Assembly (NCBI GenBank): GCA_963829545.1
Contig: CAWHIX010000001.1
Coordinates: forward strand, 62,001-126,000
Length of the DNA: 64,000 bases
Reading direction: 5' to 3'
From: JAXGXJ01 sp963829545
GTDB lineage: Bacteria; Actinomycetota; Thermoleophilia; RBG-16-64-13
Part shown: positions 1-8,390 of the stretch, one piece after another
Layout of the letters: each line of letters opens with the position of its first letter
Position numbering within the stretch: the first letter of the stretch is position 1
Notes under the pieces: model-generated
What the model saw: only the letters and a program-made list of their open reading frames with translations
Database searches by the model: none
What the model was told of the DNA's origin: nothing
Made by a program: the position numbers and the translations under genes

Positions 1-180
1 GCTGTTGCGGGCGATGGTGACCGTCTGGGCTCCGTTGCCGCACCCGGCCTCCAGCACCCGACTCCCAGGCGGAAAGGACGTGTCGTGGTGCAGCAGGTCC
101 ACGAGCGTCGCCGCCTGGTCCTGCAGACGCACCTGCTCCCGCGAGCCGTACCCGTGGACGTATGTAGCTTCACTCGGCAT
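1..180 (-). CDS. SAM-dependent methyltransferase, N-terminal fragment
   Basis: The reverse strand reads from an ATG at 180 (MPSEATYVHGYGSREQ...) off the left edge of the window, so only about 60 residues are visible. They contain the class I methyltransferase motif I, VLEAGCGNGAQT, which forms the glycine-rich SAM-binding loop. A GAGGAG ribosome binding site lies just upstream of the ATG. The family transfers a methyl group from S-adenosylmethionine; the acceptor cannot be judged from this fragment. The rest of the gene lies outside the window. Confidence 0.8.
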   Translation of the reverse strand, partial: MPSEATYVHGYGSREQVRLQDQAATLVDLLHHDTSFPPGSRVLEAGCGNGAQTVTIARNS

Positions 181-566
181 GCGCTTCGCTCCTCACAGCG
201 GTCAGAGACTGTGAGACTGTATATGGGGCCTCGGAGGGCGTCAAGCAGCGCTGGGACGGTGCGCCGGCGGGGTGCCGCAAGCGGCGCGCCGAGCACGTCC
301 GGCAGAGGACCAACGCACCGGTCCGTAGCGCGTGCAGCCCACTCGGTACCATCGGTCATCTCGCCCGATGCCTTCCCCAGCCGGCCGGCTGACCTTCGAC
401 GCCCAGGTGCCGGAGCTTTCCGCCGAGCTGCAGGACTACGTAGTCGACCATGAGTCGGCTGCACCGAAGTTCCTGAGTGCAGGCGCATTCTGGAGACTAT
501 GTGAGCCGAGACAGGAGCTTCGTCGGCTAGCTGAAAGGGAAGCGGACTCGACCACTCCCTCGTGAT
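181..566. other. Intergenic stretch without a convincing gene
   Basis: This stretch separates the leftward methyltransferase from the rightward toxin-antitoxin-like pair. A rightward open frame of 77 codons begins at 332 and ends at 565, but it has no clear ribosome binding site and no recognisable domain. It may be a remnant or a chance frame. The right end merges into the promoter at 567-605. Confidence 0.4.
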
Positions 567-605
567 GGTTGTCATTTGACAACCTATGACCTGCTGAAGT
601 ATCCT
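567..605 (+). promoter_or_regulatory. Promoter with overlapping palindromic operator
   Basis: A perfect 8-bp inverted repeat, GGTTGTCA-TT-TGACAACC (567-584), overlaps a consensus -35 box TTGACA (576-581). After an 18-bp spacer comes a -10-like TATCCT (600-605). Transcription from here would start near 612, just before the AGGAAGG ribosome binding site (613-619) and the TTG start at 625. The geometry is what one expects if the HTH protein encoded second in the operon represses its own promoter. Regulation is inferred. Confidence 0.7.
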
Positions 606-624
606 GCCGAAGAGGAAGGCGTCG

Positions 625-894
625 TTGTCCAGGGACAGGCATCCCAATGCGTCAGTCGAGAACGCCCTGCAGTACGCCGAGAGCAGAGGGTGGCGAGTCG
701 AACCAACGGGCAAGAGTTCTCACGCCTGGGGCTGTCTGTACTGCCCCCACGATGACCCCGACTGCAGATGCGGCATGTTCTGTGTAACGAGCGTCAATGG
801 TACGCCCAGGAACCCCGAGACCCACGCGAAGCAGATCAGAAGGAAGGTTGACGGGTGCACCGGCGGCCATGCAGACCCTGAGGATGAGGAGTAG
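625..894 (+). CDS. Small cysteine-rich, HicA-like putative toxin
   Basis: An 89-residue protein starts at TTG 625 behind AGGAAGG. It carries the segment GKSSHAWG, reminiscent of the HicA active-site histidine region, then a cysteine cluster (CLYC...DCRCGMFC) that could bind a metal, and a C-terminal TPRNPETHAKQIRR stretch followed by an acidic tail. The next gene begins four bases after its stop and encodes an HTH protein, giving a toxin-first, DNA-binding-antitoxin-second order like hicAB. The assignment as an mRNA interferase-type toxin is inferred from size, order and weak motif similarity; it may instead be an uncharacterised partner of the regulator. Confidence 0.55.
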   Translation: MSRDRHPNASVENALQYAESRGWRVEPTGKSSHAWGCLYCPHDDPDCRCGMFCVTSVNGTPRNPETHAKQIRRKVDGCTGGHADPEDEE

Positions 895-898
895 GGCG

Positions 899-1429
899 AT
901 GAGGGAGTACGAGTTCGGGCTGCGGTTCTCTCTGCCGCAGGATGAAGCGCACTCTGACGAATTGATCGAACGACTCGGTGATGCTGGCTGCGATGATGCC
1001 CTGATTGGGATCGGCCATGCCGGGCGCATCGCCTTTGAGTTTGCCCGTGAGGCGGATTGCGCGCGAAGCGCAATCCTCGGTGCGATCACCGATGTGAAGC
1101 GAGCTCTGCCCGGAGCACAACTGGTGGAGGTAAGCCCAGACCTCGTTGGCGTCACTGACGTCGCCGACATTGTTGGCTGCTCTCGTCAGAACCTACGCAA
1201 GCTCCTCTTGTCTTGCACTTCTCGTGGCCCGACTCCACTGCATGAAGGCAAGTGGGTCGTCTGGCATCTCGCGCCGGTCCTGCAGTGGCTTGTTGCTGAG
1301 AAGCGCTATGCCGTCAGCTCGGACTGGCTGGAGATCTCAGAGGCGACCATGAAGTTCAATGCCGCACTCGATGCTGGTTGGACGGACGCGGAGACGCAGG
1401 AAGAGATACGGGCGCTGTTCGCCCAGTAA
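899..1429 (+). CDS. HTH DNA-binding protein, putative antitoxin/autorepressor
   Basis: This 176-residue protein starts at ATG 899, four bases after the preceding stop. Its first 80 residues have an alternating beta-strand/helix pattern with no named domain. Residues about 85-103 (GVTDVADIVGCSRQNLRKLL) form a helix-turn-helix like those that read AlpA/MerR-type sites, followed by a segment that describes application of the motif (KWVVWHLAPVLQWL). The C-terminal 35 residues look helical. Together with the small upstream protein and the palindrome over the promoter it forms a self-contained toxin-antitoxin-like unit. The precise role is inferred. Confidence 0.65.
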   Translation: MREYEFGLRFSLPQDEAHSDELIERLGDAGCDDALIGIGHAGRIAFEFAREADCARSAILGAITDVKRALPGAQLVEVSPDLVGVTDVADIVGCSRQNLRKLLLSCTSRGPTPLHEGKWVVWHLAPVLQWLVAEKRYAVSSDWLEISEATMKFNAALDAGWTDAETQEEIRALFAQ

Positions 1430-1464
1430 GCTTTCACGCGGCGGAGATCGGGCGGGTGGTCGGG

Positions 1465-1511
1465 TAGAATCTCCGAGTCCCGATCCCACCGGCACCTGCC
1501 GGTGCTTCTTT
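1465..1511 (+). terminator. Hairpin terminator, possibly an attenuator for the MFS gene
   Basis: A 7-bp stem (CACCGGC-ACCT-GCCGGTG, 1487-1504) is followed by the pyrimidine-rich tail CTTCTTT. It can end the transcript of the preceding pair. A TAGAAT -10-like box at 1465-1470 lies just upstream, so the same hairpin could also sit in the leader of the exporter gene that starts at 1532. No convincing -35 accompanies that box. Confidence 0.55.
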
Positions 1512-1531
1512 AGCCACTCCCGGAGGGCGAG

Positions 1532-2863
1532 TTGGTCCGTTCCACACAGCCCTGGCATCGCACCTTTCTCATCATCTTCACCGGACAGGCGTTCTCGCTG
1601 CTGGGCAGCAGCGCGGTCAACTTCGCGCTCGTGTGGTGGCTCACCGCCGAAACCGGGTCGGCCAGCGTCCTGGCCTACGCCTCCATCGCGGCATTGGTGC
1701 CGCAGGCGGTGGTCGGTCTGCTCGCGGGTCCGTTCATCGACCGCTGGGACAGGCGGCGCACGATGATGGGGGCCGACCTCTTCGTGGCGGTGACGAGCGT
1801 GGTGCTTCTGGCCATGGTCGTGTCGGGCGACTACTCGGTGTTGTCGGTCATCGCCGTTCTTGCCGCCCGCTCGCTGGGGGCCGCCTTCCACACGCCGGCA
1901 AGCCAGGCGGCTGTGCCCATGTACGTGCCCCAGGACCAGCTCATGCGCGTGTCAGGCTGGAACTTCTTCCTGGGGTCCGGCGTGGCCATGGCCGGGCCGG
2001 TACTCGGCGCCTTCCTCATGGGAGTGGCACCGATGACCGCCGTCCTCGGTCTCGATATCGTGGGGGCGCTGGTGGCAGTGGGGTCCCTGCTCTTGGTGCG
2101 GATCCCGCATCCGGAGCGGTCGCCTGAGGAGCGTGAGCACCCGAGTCTTCGGGCCGAGTTCGTGGAGGGCTGGCGAGAGCTGGTGAGACATCGGGGGCTC
2201 TTCCATCTGACCATCATCCTGACCATCGTCACCCTCCTCTACATGCCCCTCAACGCCCTCTTCCCGCTCATGACCTTCGATCATTTCGGTGGAGGTGCCT
2301 TCGCGGCGGGCATCATCGAGATGCTGTTCGGGGCCGGGATGCTTGTGGGCTCGCTTGTCATCGGTGCACTGTCGGCGCGCTTCTCGGCGGTGACGCTCAT
2401 CGGTACCGGCATTCTGGTGGCCGGTCTCATGCTCGCGGCGTCAGGCATGCTTCCCCCGACCGCCTTCTGGGTGTTCGCTGGCCTGAGCGTCATCATGGGC
2501 GTATCGGTGCCGCTCTTCGGAGCGCCGCTCACGGCCATGTTCCAGACGTTCATCGATCCCTCCAAACTGGGCCGCGTGATGTCGCTCTATATGACCATGG
2601 CTCTGGCGGTCTCTCCGTTGGGTCTCCTCTTGGCCGGTCCGGTGGCTGAGAAGACTGGGGTCGCTCTCTGGTTTGCCGTCTCGGGCATCCTCATCTTCAT
2701 CACCGGGCTCTTCGTGTGGGTGCTGCCCGCTCCCCGCAGGCTTGGGCGGGTCGCTACGTTCGGGGCCGGATCGGTGCCGGCAGAGCCCGTTCCTGACATC
2801 GAGGCCTCCGCGGCGGACGGGCTAGCCCGGGACCAGGTTCTGGCGCAGGGGGATACCGTCTGA
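1532..2863 (+). CDS. MFS transporter, DHA3 (macrolide-efflux-like) family
   Basis: A 443-residue membrane protein starts at TTG 1532 behind GGAGGG (1522-1527). It shows about twelve hydrophobic segments and the MFS loop signature DRWDRRRTM between TM2 and TM3. The opening TFLIIFTGQAFSLLGSS is typical of the DHA3 group that includes MefA-type drug exporters. It would export a small molecule by proton antiport at the cytoplasmic membrane; the substrate is unknown. The last 45 residues are a charged cytoplasmic tail. It is probably monocistronic. Confidence 0.85.
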   Translation: MVRSTQPWHRTFLIIFTGQAFSLLGSSAVNFALVWWLTAETGSASVLAYASIAALVPQAVVGLLAGPFIDRWDRRRTMMGADLFVAVTSVVLLAMVVSGDYSVLSVIAVLAARSLGAAFHTPASQAAVPMYVPQDQLMRVSGWNFFLGSGVAMAGPVLGAFLMGVAPMTAVLGLDIVGALVAVGSLLLVRIPHPERSPEEREHPSLRAEFVEGWRELVRHRGLFHLTIILTIVTLLYMPLNALFPLMTFDHFGGGAFAAGIIEMLFGAGMLVGSLVIGALSARFSAVTLIGTGILVAGLMLAASGMLPPTAFWVFAGLSVIMGVSVPLFGAPLTAMFQTFIDPSKLGRVMSLYMTMALAVSPLGLLLAGPVAEKTGVALWFAVSGILIFITGLFVWVLPAPRRLGRVATFGAGSVPAEPVPDIEASAADGLARDQVLAQGDTV

Positions 2864-2944
2864 CGGTCCCATTCAAGGCTCGCACCTCCCAGGGCGATAG
2901 ATGAAGACAGGAATGTCACGCGCCGATGAGGGAAGACGGCGAAC

Positions 2945-4024
2945 TTGTCAGCAACGCCCACTACCGAGGAACGCATCTGCCCGCAGTGCGCGGCCGGCTT
3001 GACCTGGCCCGACTACGCCGACGTGGTGGTCTGTTCGTCGTGCGGCTCCACCCTGGCGGCCGATGCCGCCCTGCGTGCCGTGCAGTGTCCCCAGTGCGCT
3101 GGCCCCCTCGCTGCAGTGGGGGGCCTGCGTCTCCTGGCCTGCTGCCACTGCGGCGTCCACGTCCTTGTGTCTCCCCGAGGTGGTCACGACCGCTGGCGTA
3201 TCCCCGTGCGCACGGATCGCGCGGAGGCCGAGAGCGCGGCCCGGGAGTGGCTCGCAGGCAGGCCGGATGTGGCCAAGCCGGAAGAGGGGTATCCCTTCAC
3301 GAAAACGGAACTCGTCTACGCGCCCGTCTGGGAATACAGTGCCCTGGTGGCGGGGTGGGAGTTCGGCTATCAGACGAGGGTCCGTTGCGAGCTGGTGGGT
3401 GACGAGGACAGCGAGAGACTGGAGCTGCAACCCTACCGCGAAGAGGTGCAGGAGAGTCGCCTCCAGGAGCGCCGCTTCTACGAAGCGGCCGCCGATCTGA
3501 CGACCATCGGCGCCACCAGGCCGCGCGTGACGGGGAGGGAGCCTTTGCTGCCCGTTTTGGGCGGGGACCTCGACGATGCCCGCGTGCTGCCCGCACAGGA
3601 ATCGCCCGCGAGCGTCCTGGAACGCGGCCACCGGCAGGTGCTCCAGCCCACGTCGGCTGCGGAGCGCCCGGAGGGCCGGCTGCTCGTGGTCCGCGAGTCG
3701 GCATGTCTGCTGTTCTATCCCCTCTGGGTCCTCGAGTTGCGCCAAGGCGCTCGGCGCTACTCTGTGGTGGTGAACGGGTTCGACGGCACCGTCAACTCTG
3801 CCGTCGCGCCAGTTGGGGCCACGGCACGTCTCAAGGAACGCGCGTCGAAGGTCGCAGCGCTCGGTGCTCTGGCCCTGCTCTTCGCCGTACTGGCCCTCAT
3901 GTCATCGAGCGCTCGCATACCGGCGATAGCCTTCCTTCTCCTGGTTCTTGCTGGGGCCGTAGTGGTCTTCCGGGGAACGCGTGTGCGGGGGGAGGTGGAA
4001 TATCACGACCCTTACTCGAGCTGA
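2945..4024 (+). CDS. Double zinc-ribbon membrane-anchored protein
   Basis: The 359-residue protein opens with two consecutive zinc ribbons: Cys12/15 with Cys30/33 and Cys48/51 with Cys66/69. A long polar region (about 80-290) with no recognised fold follows, then two hydrophobic segments near 298-343 close to the C-terminus. The start is a TTG at 2945. The gene overlaps the next one, which also encodes a zinc ribbon, so the two probably act together. The arrangement resembles bacterial zinc-ribbon membrane proteins of unknown function; no activity can be assigned. Confidence 0.7.
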   Translation: MSATPTTEERICPQCAAGLTWPDYADVVVCSSCGSTLAADAALRAVQCPQCAGPLAAVGGLRLLACCHCGVHVLVSPRGGHDRWRIPVRTDRAEAESAAREWLAGRPDVAKPEEGYPFTKTELVYAPVWEYSALVAGWEFGYQTRVRCELVGDEDSERLELQPYREEVQESRLQERRFYEAAADLTTIGATRPRVTGREPLLPVLGGDLDDARVLPAQESPASVLERGHRQVLQPTSAAERPEGRLLVVRESACLLFYPLWVLELRQGARRYSVVVNGFDGTVNSAVAPVGATARLKERASKVAALGALALLFAVLALMSSSARIPAIAFLLLVLAGAVVVFRGTRVRGEVEYHDPYSS

Positions 4025-4652
4025 CCTGATCCCGCTGCTCTGCAGGGACTGCGGGCTCCGCCTCTCCAGCGATGCCGAGGCGGTCATCTTCGTCTGTCCC
4101 GTGTGCGGGCTGGCTCACGAACCGGTGGAGGGGCGTCTGGAGGCCTTCTCTCCTCTCATCGCATCCGTAACCACTCGCGGCACCGTCAGCGCATCGCCCC
4201 GATATCTGGCCGTGTGGCGCTTGGCCATGGTCGCCGGGCAAGAGGAGGCAGACGCCTGGCCCAGGATGTCCCCTGGGGCTCCCCACCGGGAGAGGTACAT
4301 CTTCGTGCCCGCGTTCTCCCTGTCCCGGGTCGTGGTCGAGAACCTGGGAGTGCGACTGACGCAGAAGCGGCCCGTCCTTGAACCCGCTCCGGGGCCGCTC
4401 TCTCCCGACGGGGGTGGGTCGGCGGGCTCTTCGGGTCTCTTCTCACCGGTAGTGCTGGGACGTAGGGACGCGCGTCTGCTGGGCGAGTTCGTCCATCTGG
4501 GACTCACCGTGCGAGAGGGCCGCCACGAGGAAGCCGTCGACGACCAGCCTGAGACACTGGGGGAAGAGCTGATATATATCCCCGCCGTCTGGGATCCGAG
4601 GTGCGTGCACGACGCCAACTGGCGGCTCCTGCTGCGCGAGTTCGACGACTAG
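3981..4652 (+). CDS. Zinc-ribbon protein, partner of the preceding gene
   Basis: A 223-residue soluble protein has one N-terminal zinc ribbon (Cys21/24 and Cys39/42, CRDC...CPVC). The rest has no recognised domain but contains the short element IYIPAVWDPR, comparable to the LVYAPVWEYS element in the upstream protein, which suggests a shared fold. The GTG at 3981 overlaps the upstream gene by 44 bases and has no obvious ribosome site in front of it; GGGAGG at 3989-3994 may serve a later, non-canonical start. Translational coupling is likely. Function unknown. Confidence 0.65.
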   Translation: MCGGRWNITTLTRADLIPLLCRDCGLRLSSDAEAVIFVCPVCGLAHEPVEGRLEAFSPLIASVTTRGTVSASPRYLAVWRLAMVAGQEEADAWPRMSPGAPHRERYIFVPAFSLSRVVVENLGVRLTQKRPVLEPAPGPLSPDGGGSAGSSGLFSPVVLGRRDARLLGEFVHLGLTVREGRHEEAVDDQPETLGEELIYIPAVWDPRCVHDANWRLLLREFDD

Positions 4653-4674
4653 GGACGGCTGTCGCCGGGCGGGC

Positions 4675-4706
4675 TTGACAAACAGAGGCGCTCGCCGTGG
4701 GATACT
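4675..4706 (+). promoter_or_regulatory. Candidate promoter giving a leaderless transcript
   Basis: TTGACA (4675-4680) is followed 20 bp later by GATACT (4701-4706). The spacer is longer than ideal, but the -10 box sits seven bases before the ATG at 4713 and there is no ribosome binding site, which fits leaderless transcription common in Actinobacteria. Confidence 0.4.
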
Positions 4707-4712
4707 GCGCGC

Positions 4713-5384
4713 ATGTGCGCCGACCACTCGACTCCGGAGATGACACGCCTGGCCCGCTGGGGTCTGTGGCTGGTGGCCGGCACGCTCGCCTACAACGTCG
4801 TCGAGGCAGTCGTAGCGCTCTGGGCGGGAAGTGAAGCGGGCAGCATCGCCCTGTTCGGCTTCGGGCTGGACAGCGTCATCGAAGTGGTGGCGGCATCGGC
4901 CCTGTTGTGGCGCCTGTCAGTCGAGGCGCGAGGCGGAGATTCCGAGCGTATCGAGAAGGCGGAAGGGAAGGTGCGCCGCCTGATCGGCATCACCTTCCTG
5001 GTCCTGGCGGCATACGTGACCGTGCAGGCCGTGTACACGCTGACGACCCAGAGCCGCCCGGAGGAGAGCCTGGTGGGGATCGTGCTGGCGGCCGCTTCGC
5101 TGATCATCATGCCGCTCCTGGCCTGGGGCAAGCTGAGAGTGGCCCGAGGCTTGGGGAGTGAGGCACTTCGGGCCGAAGCCAAGGAGACCCTCGCCTGCGC
5201 CTATCTCTCCTTCACCCTCCTTCTCGGCCTGCTGCTGAACGCCACGCTGGGCTGGTGGTGGGCCGATCCGGCAGTGGCTCTGCTGATGGTGCCCTGGCTG
5301 ATCAGGGAAGGGCTGGAAGGTTGGAGGGGTGAGGGGGATGAAGCGTTGAGAGCCATGGACCCTCTGCGGCTTCGGCTGGGATGA
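4713..5384 (+). CDS. Cation diffusion facilitator-like transporter
   Basis: This 223-residue protein has five or six membrane segments. TM2 carries FGLDSVIEVVAAS and the fifth segment EAKETLACAYLS followed by WWADPAVAL, matching the layout of the compact CDF-like cation transporter family, where acidic residues in TM2 and TM5 bind divalent metal. It lacks the C-terminal cytoplasmic domain of full-length CDF proteins, as is usual for this short subgroup. It would export a metal ion such as zinc; the specific ion is not shown. The ATG at 4713 has no ribosome site and may be leaderless. Confidence 0.7.
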   Translation: MCADHSTPEMTRLARWGLWLVAGTLAYNVVEAVVALWAGSEAGSIALFGFGLDSVIEVVAASALLWRLSVEARGGDSERIEKAEGKVRRLIGITFLVLAAYVTVQAVYTLTTQSRPEESLVGIVLAAASLIIMPLLAWGKLRVARGLGSEALRAEAKETLACAYLSFTLLLGLLLNATLGWWWADPAVALLMVPWLIREGLEGWRGEGDEALRAMDPLRLRLG

Positions 5385-5411
5385 GCCCGAACTCATGGCC
5401 AACTTCGTCTA

Positions 5412-5452
5412 CTGGGAAGGACCGGCCGGCTCGGGCCGGCGGTCCTTCCCAG
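5412..5452. terminator. Bidirectional hairpin terminator
   Basis: A long inverted repeat (left arm 5412-5430, right arm 5435-5452, loop TCGG, one bulged base) lies between the convergent CDF-like gene and the LppM-like gene. No T-run is present, but position and stability suggest a shared terminator. Confidence 0.7.
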
Positions 5453-5484
5453 ACGAGGTAGCCCGCGACCAGACGGGCGGTTAG

Positions 5485-6721
5485 CTACACGACAAGGGGA
5501 GGCTCGGGGGGCTTGGTGTCGCCGGCCGGCTCCGCCGGGCCTTCTGGGCTTGCTGCCACCTCCGGGCCCGCCGGAGATGCGGCCGGGGTTGCCGGCGCTG
5601 CGGGCGGGACCGCCTCGACCGGAGGTGCCACGACCGGGGCCACCTCACCCGGGGGAGCCACGATCGGCGCCGCCTCGACCGGGAGCTGTCCGGCGTCGGG
5701 GGCTCTCACCGTGGTGGGCTGGAGAAGTTCGGGCGTGTCCGCTTCGCGGGGCAGCGTCGCGGCCGGGCCGTCCGGTACCACCGAGGGCACGACGGGTGTC
5801 GCCGTGGTGTCGGTAGGCGCCGAGCCCGCGGGCGCTTCGCCTGGCACGGAGTCCTCGAGTCGGAGACGGTGGAGACGACGGACGCCGCCGGCGAAGGATG
5901 ATGAGCACGAGGGCCACCACGAGGGCCGCGATCACGATGCCGCCCGCCACGATGATGCCCACGATGGCAGCCCAGTTGTAGGCCACGCTCTCCGCGTGCA
6001 TCTCTCGGGCGCCGCTCGTCCCCACGTTCCACACCAGGGTGTTGCCCTGTACTTCGTCGGCGTTGTTGTCGCCGATGGTGCCGGGCAGGGTCAAACGGTT
6101 CTCGATGACCAGCACCTGGCCCAGAAGATCAAGCGGCAGGTCCACGGCGGCTTCTCCGAGTTGGGACATGGCCCCGCCCACATCGGCTGTGGTGGAGAAT
6201 AGAGTCTTGGTGCTGAACACGCCCTCGTCGCGAGTCAAGGTGAGGCTTTCGATATCCACGACGGACGACAGAGCGCTGGAGGCAAGGATCTCCTCCAGTT
6301 CCTCCGGGGACGCAAAGGGCCGTGTCATAGCCAGCCATTTCGTGCCGTCGTCGTCGGTGCCGCGCTCTACTTCCCACTCGCCGGGGATTTCGCCCAGAAT
6401 GGTGTCGAACAACTCATCGACGCTCCCCGGGAGCCCCGTCAAGTCGCCGAGTCCTCCGAAGATGTCAAGCAACGAGCCGAGACTTCCCAGGCCCCCAGCG
6501 GCTCCCGACAGTGCGTCCTGCAGTTCTTGATCGGCGGCGAGACGTACTGAGACCGTCCCGGACCCATCGGTCTCGACCTGCGTGTCGAGCCCCACGTTGA
6601 CGGTGCATCCGGCAAGAAGAAGCAGGCCCGCAAGTGTGAGCACAAGCACCAAGAGCGGTGCAATCAACGACTTCCTCCGCCCCTTCGCCCTCTTGCTCGG
6701 AGCGGCCTCGCGTCTGCTCAC
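5485..6721 (-). CDS. LppM-like lipoprotein with C-terminal TM and Pro-rich tail (one frameshift)
   Basis: The protein begins with a basic stretch, a hydrophobic signal and a lipobox (LLLLAGC), so it should be lipid-modified at Cys39. The following domain (NVGLDTQVETDGSGTVSVR...) resembles the LppM family of actinobacterial cell-envelope lipoproteins. A strong transmembrane segment (IVGIIVAGGIVIAALVV) and RRRR stop-transfer signal follow near residue 275. The frame shifts at about 5850-5890; the continuation ending at 5485 is a Pro/Ala-rich acidic tail in character with the family, while the original frame becomes Arg-rich and implausible. A sequencing indel is the likely cause. Confidence 0.7.
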
Positions 6722-7012
6722 GGTGATCCCCCTATCTGACGATAGCCTCTGTGCGGTCTGCAGTTTTCCGGCGCTCTGACGCCCTCATACCTACGGGGGT
6801 TCCCCGGCGAACCACAGGTTCCGGAGGCCCCGTAAGAAGGAGTAGTACCCCGCTTTGCGAAAAAGGGAGCACCCGCCGTGGTGGAGGGACTCCAGGGGCA
6901 GGCTGGACTACAGTGAAGGAAAGCCGCCGCGCACGGCGAATGGGTGACATCGGGGAACAGTATCGACTCGGCTGAGCCACGAATCCGGCTCAGATGACCC
7001 AGGAGAGGGCAC

Positions 7013-7466
7013 ATGCTCAAGTACATCATAATCGGGGCTGTGGTGGTCATCGCTCTGGTCATCGGAGTCCCGTTCGCCTTCGACGGGTGGGGATGTAGCG
7101 AGGACGGGGCGGCGAACAGCACCTCGAACCACCGCCAACACCTCGACGACCGGTGGGACCTCCACCAGCGATGGGAGCGGGGGCACGGCGACGACCGCCG
7201 CGGTCACAACGACGGCACCGCCGTCGACCAGCACCACCGCGGCTCCCACGACCACCACGGCGGCGCCTGCTACCACCGAGGCTCCGAGCAGCACCACCAC
7301 CTCCTCGGCCGCGCCCTCGACTTCGACGCCTCCCCCCAGCGACTTCCAGACGGGCGGCGGCGGGACCGCCGGCGTGAGCACTTGGTTCTGGGCGATAGTC
7401 GCTCTGGCCGGGGTGCTGTGCGTCGGTCTGCTCGGTTCGGCAGTCCGGATGTACCAGAGAGGCTAG
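7013..7466 (+). CDS. Thr-rich surface protein with C-terminal anchor, possible sortase substrate (one frameshift)
   Basis: An N-terminal hydrophobic segment (MLKYIIIGAVVVIALVIGV) is followed, after a one-base shift near 7125, by a Thr/Ser/Pro-rich linker and a C-terminal membrane segment (WFWAIVALAGVLCVGLLGSA) ending in a short basic tail. The element DFQTGG immediately before the last membrane segment has the position of a sortase sorting signal, though it departs from LPXTG. The next gene encodes a sortase, which supports the pairing. The ATG at 7013 has AGGAGA upstream; the stop at 7464-7466 is in the shifted frame. Confidence 0.55.
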
Positions 7467-7558
7467 CTCCGATCCTCATGCAGGAGGCGGCGGGAGATCC
7501 CGCGGCGGGAGATCCGCTGACTCCTCAGCGGGCGACATAGCGGACCGGGTCGTAGGCC

Positions 7559-8345
7559 ATGGTCTCCAGACGCAAGTACTACGCAGCCAGGAGGCGCCGC
7601 CGGCGCAGAAGACTGGCCGCCCTCCTCCTCACCCTTGCCTTCGTCGTCGCTGCCACCAGCGGCGCTGTGCTACTGCGCGAGTCGGAAGCGGTAGCGGTAG
7701 TCGCTCCCACCTTCTCGGCCATCGCCTCCCTCGACACCTCGTCGCCTGTCGTTACCTCCGGCGGCGCCCTGCCGTCTTCATCCACCACGTCGACCAGCGA
7801 CGCATCGACCAGCGACTGCGCCGCCATCCACCAGCACCGCGCCGCCATCCACCAGCACCACGTCTGCGGCCTCGACCACCACCGTCACAATCCGCACTCA
7901 CGCGATCTCCGCACCCGTGCGGGTGATCATCCAGGCCGTTGAGATCGACGCGGTTCTGATGGAAGTAGGCCTGCTCGAAGAGGGCGTCGCAGAGGTGCCC
8001 CCCTTCGGGAAGGCCGCCTGGTACAAGCTGGGACCGGCCCCGGGCGCCAACGGACCGGCCGTGCTTCTCGGCCACGTCGATTCCAAGAAGGGACCCGACG
8101 TGTTCTACCGCCTGCGCGACGTCAAACCGGGAGACATGGTGTTCGTCTACGGCGAAGATGGCGATGTGGCGATCTTCTCCGTGGATGGCAAGGAGCAGGT
8201 GCTGAAGACCGACCTTCCCACCGAGCGCATCTGGAACGGGAGTCAGCAGCCGCTCATCCGTCTGATCACGTGCGGGGGCGAGTTCGACCGGAGCACGGGC
8301 CACTACCTCTCCAACCTCATCGTCTACGGCCACCTGGTGAGGTAG
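7559..8345 (+). CDS. Sortase, actinobacterial class E/F type (one frameshift)
   Basis: A very basic N-terminus (RRRRRRRR) precedes one membrane anchor and a Ser/Thr/Pro-rich stalk. The frame shifts near 7812-7818 within a duplicated 21-bp unit. The catalytic domain then has the sortase His in LLGHVDS and the Cys in LITCGGEFD. Sortases cleave a sorting signal and attach the protein to the wall. In the element after the Cys (GHYLSNLIVYGH) a Leu stands where related enzymes often have Arg (YRDN-type); an Arg is present in FDRS instead, so the assignment of the catalytic Arg is open. It lies directly downstream of the anchored Thr-rich protein. Confidence 0.75.
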
Positions 8346-8390
8346 AGTCAGAGCAGATACGTCGAGCACGGCAAGGGCGCGAGCGGACGG

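Noticed and set aside
5412..5452. Insertion-sequence terminal repeat or attachment site
   Set aside because: The inverted repeat is a self-contained hairpin between convergent genes; there is no transposase or target duplication.
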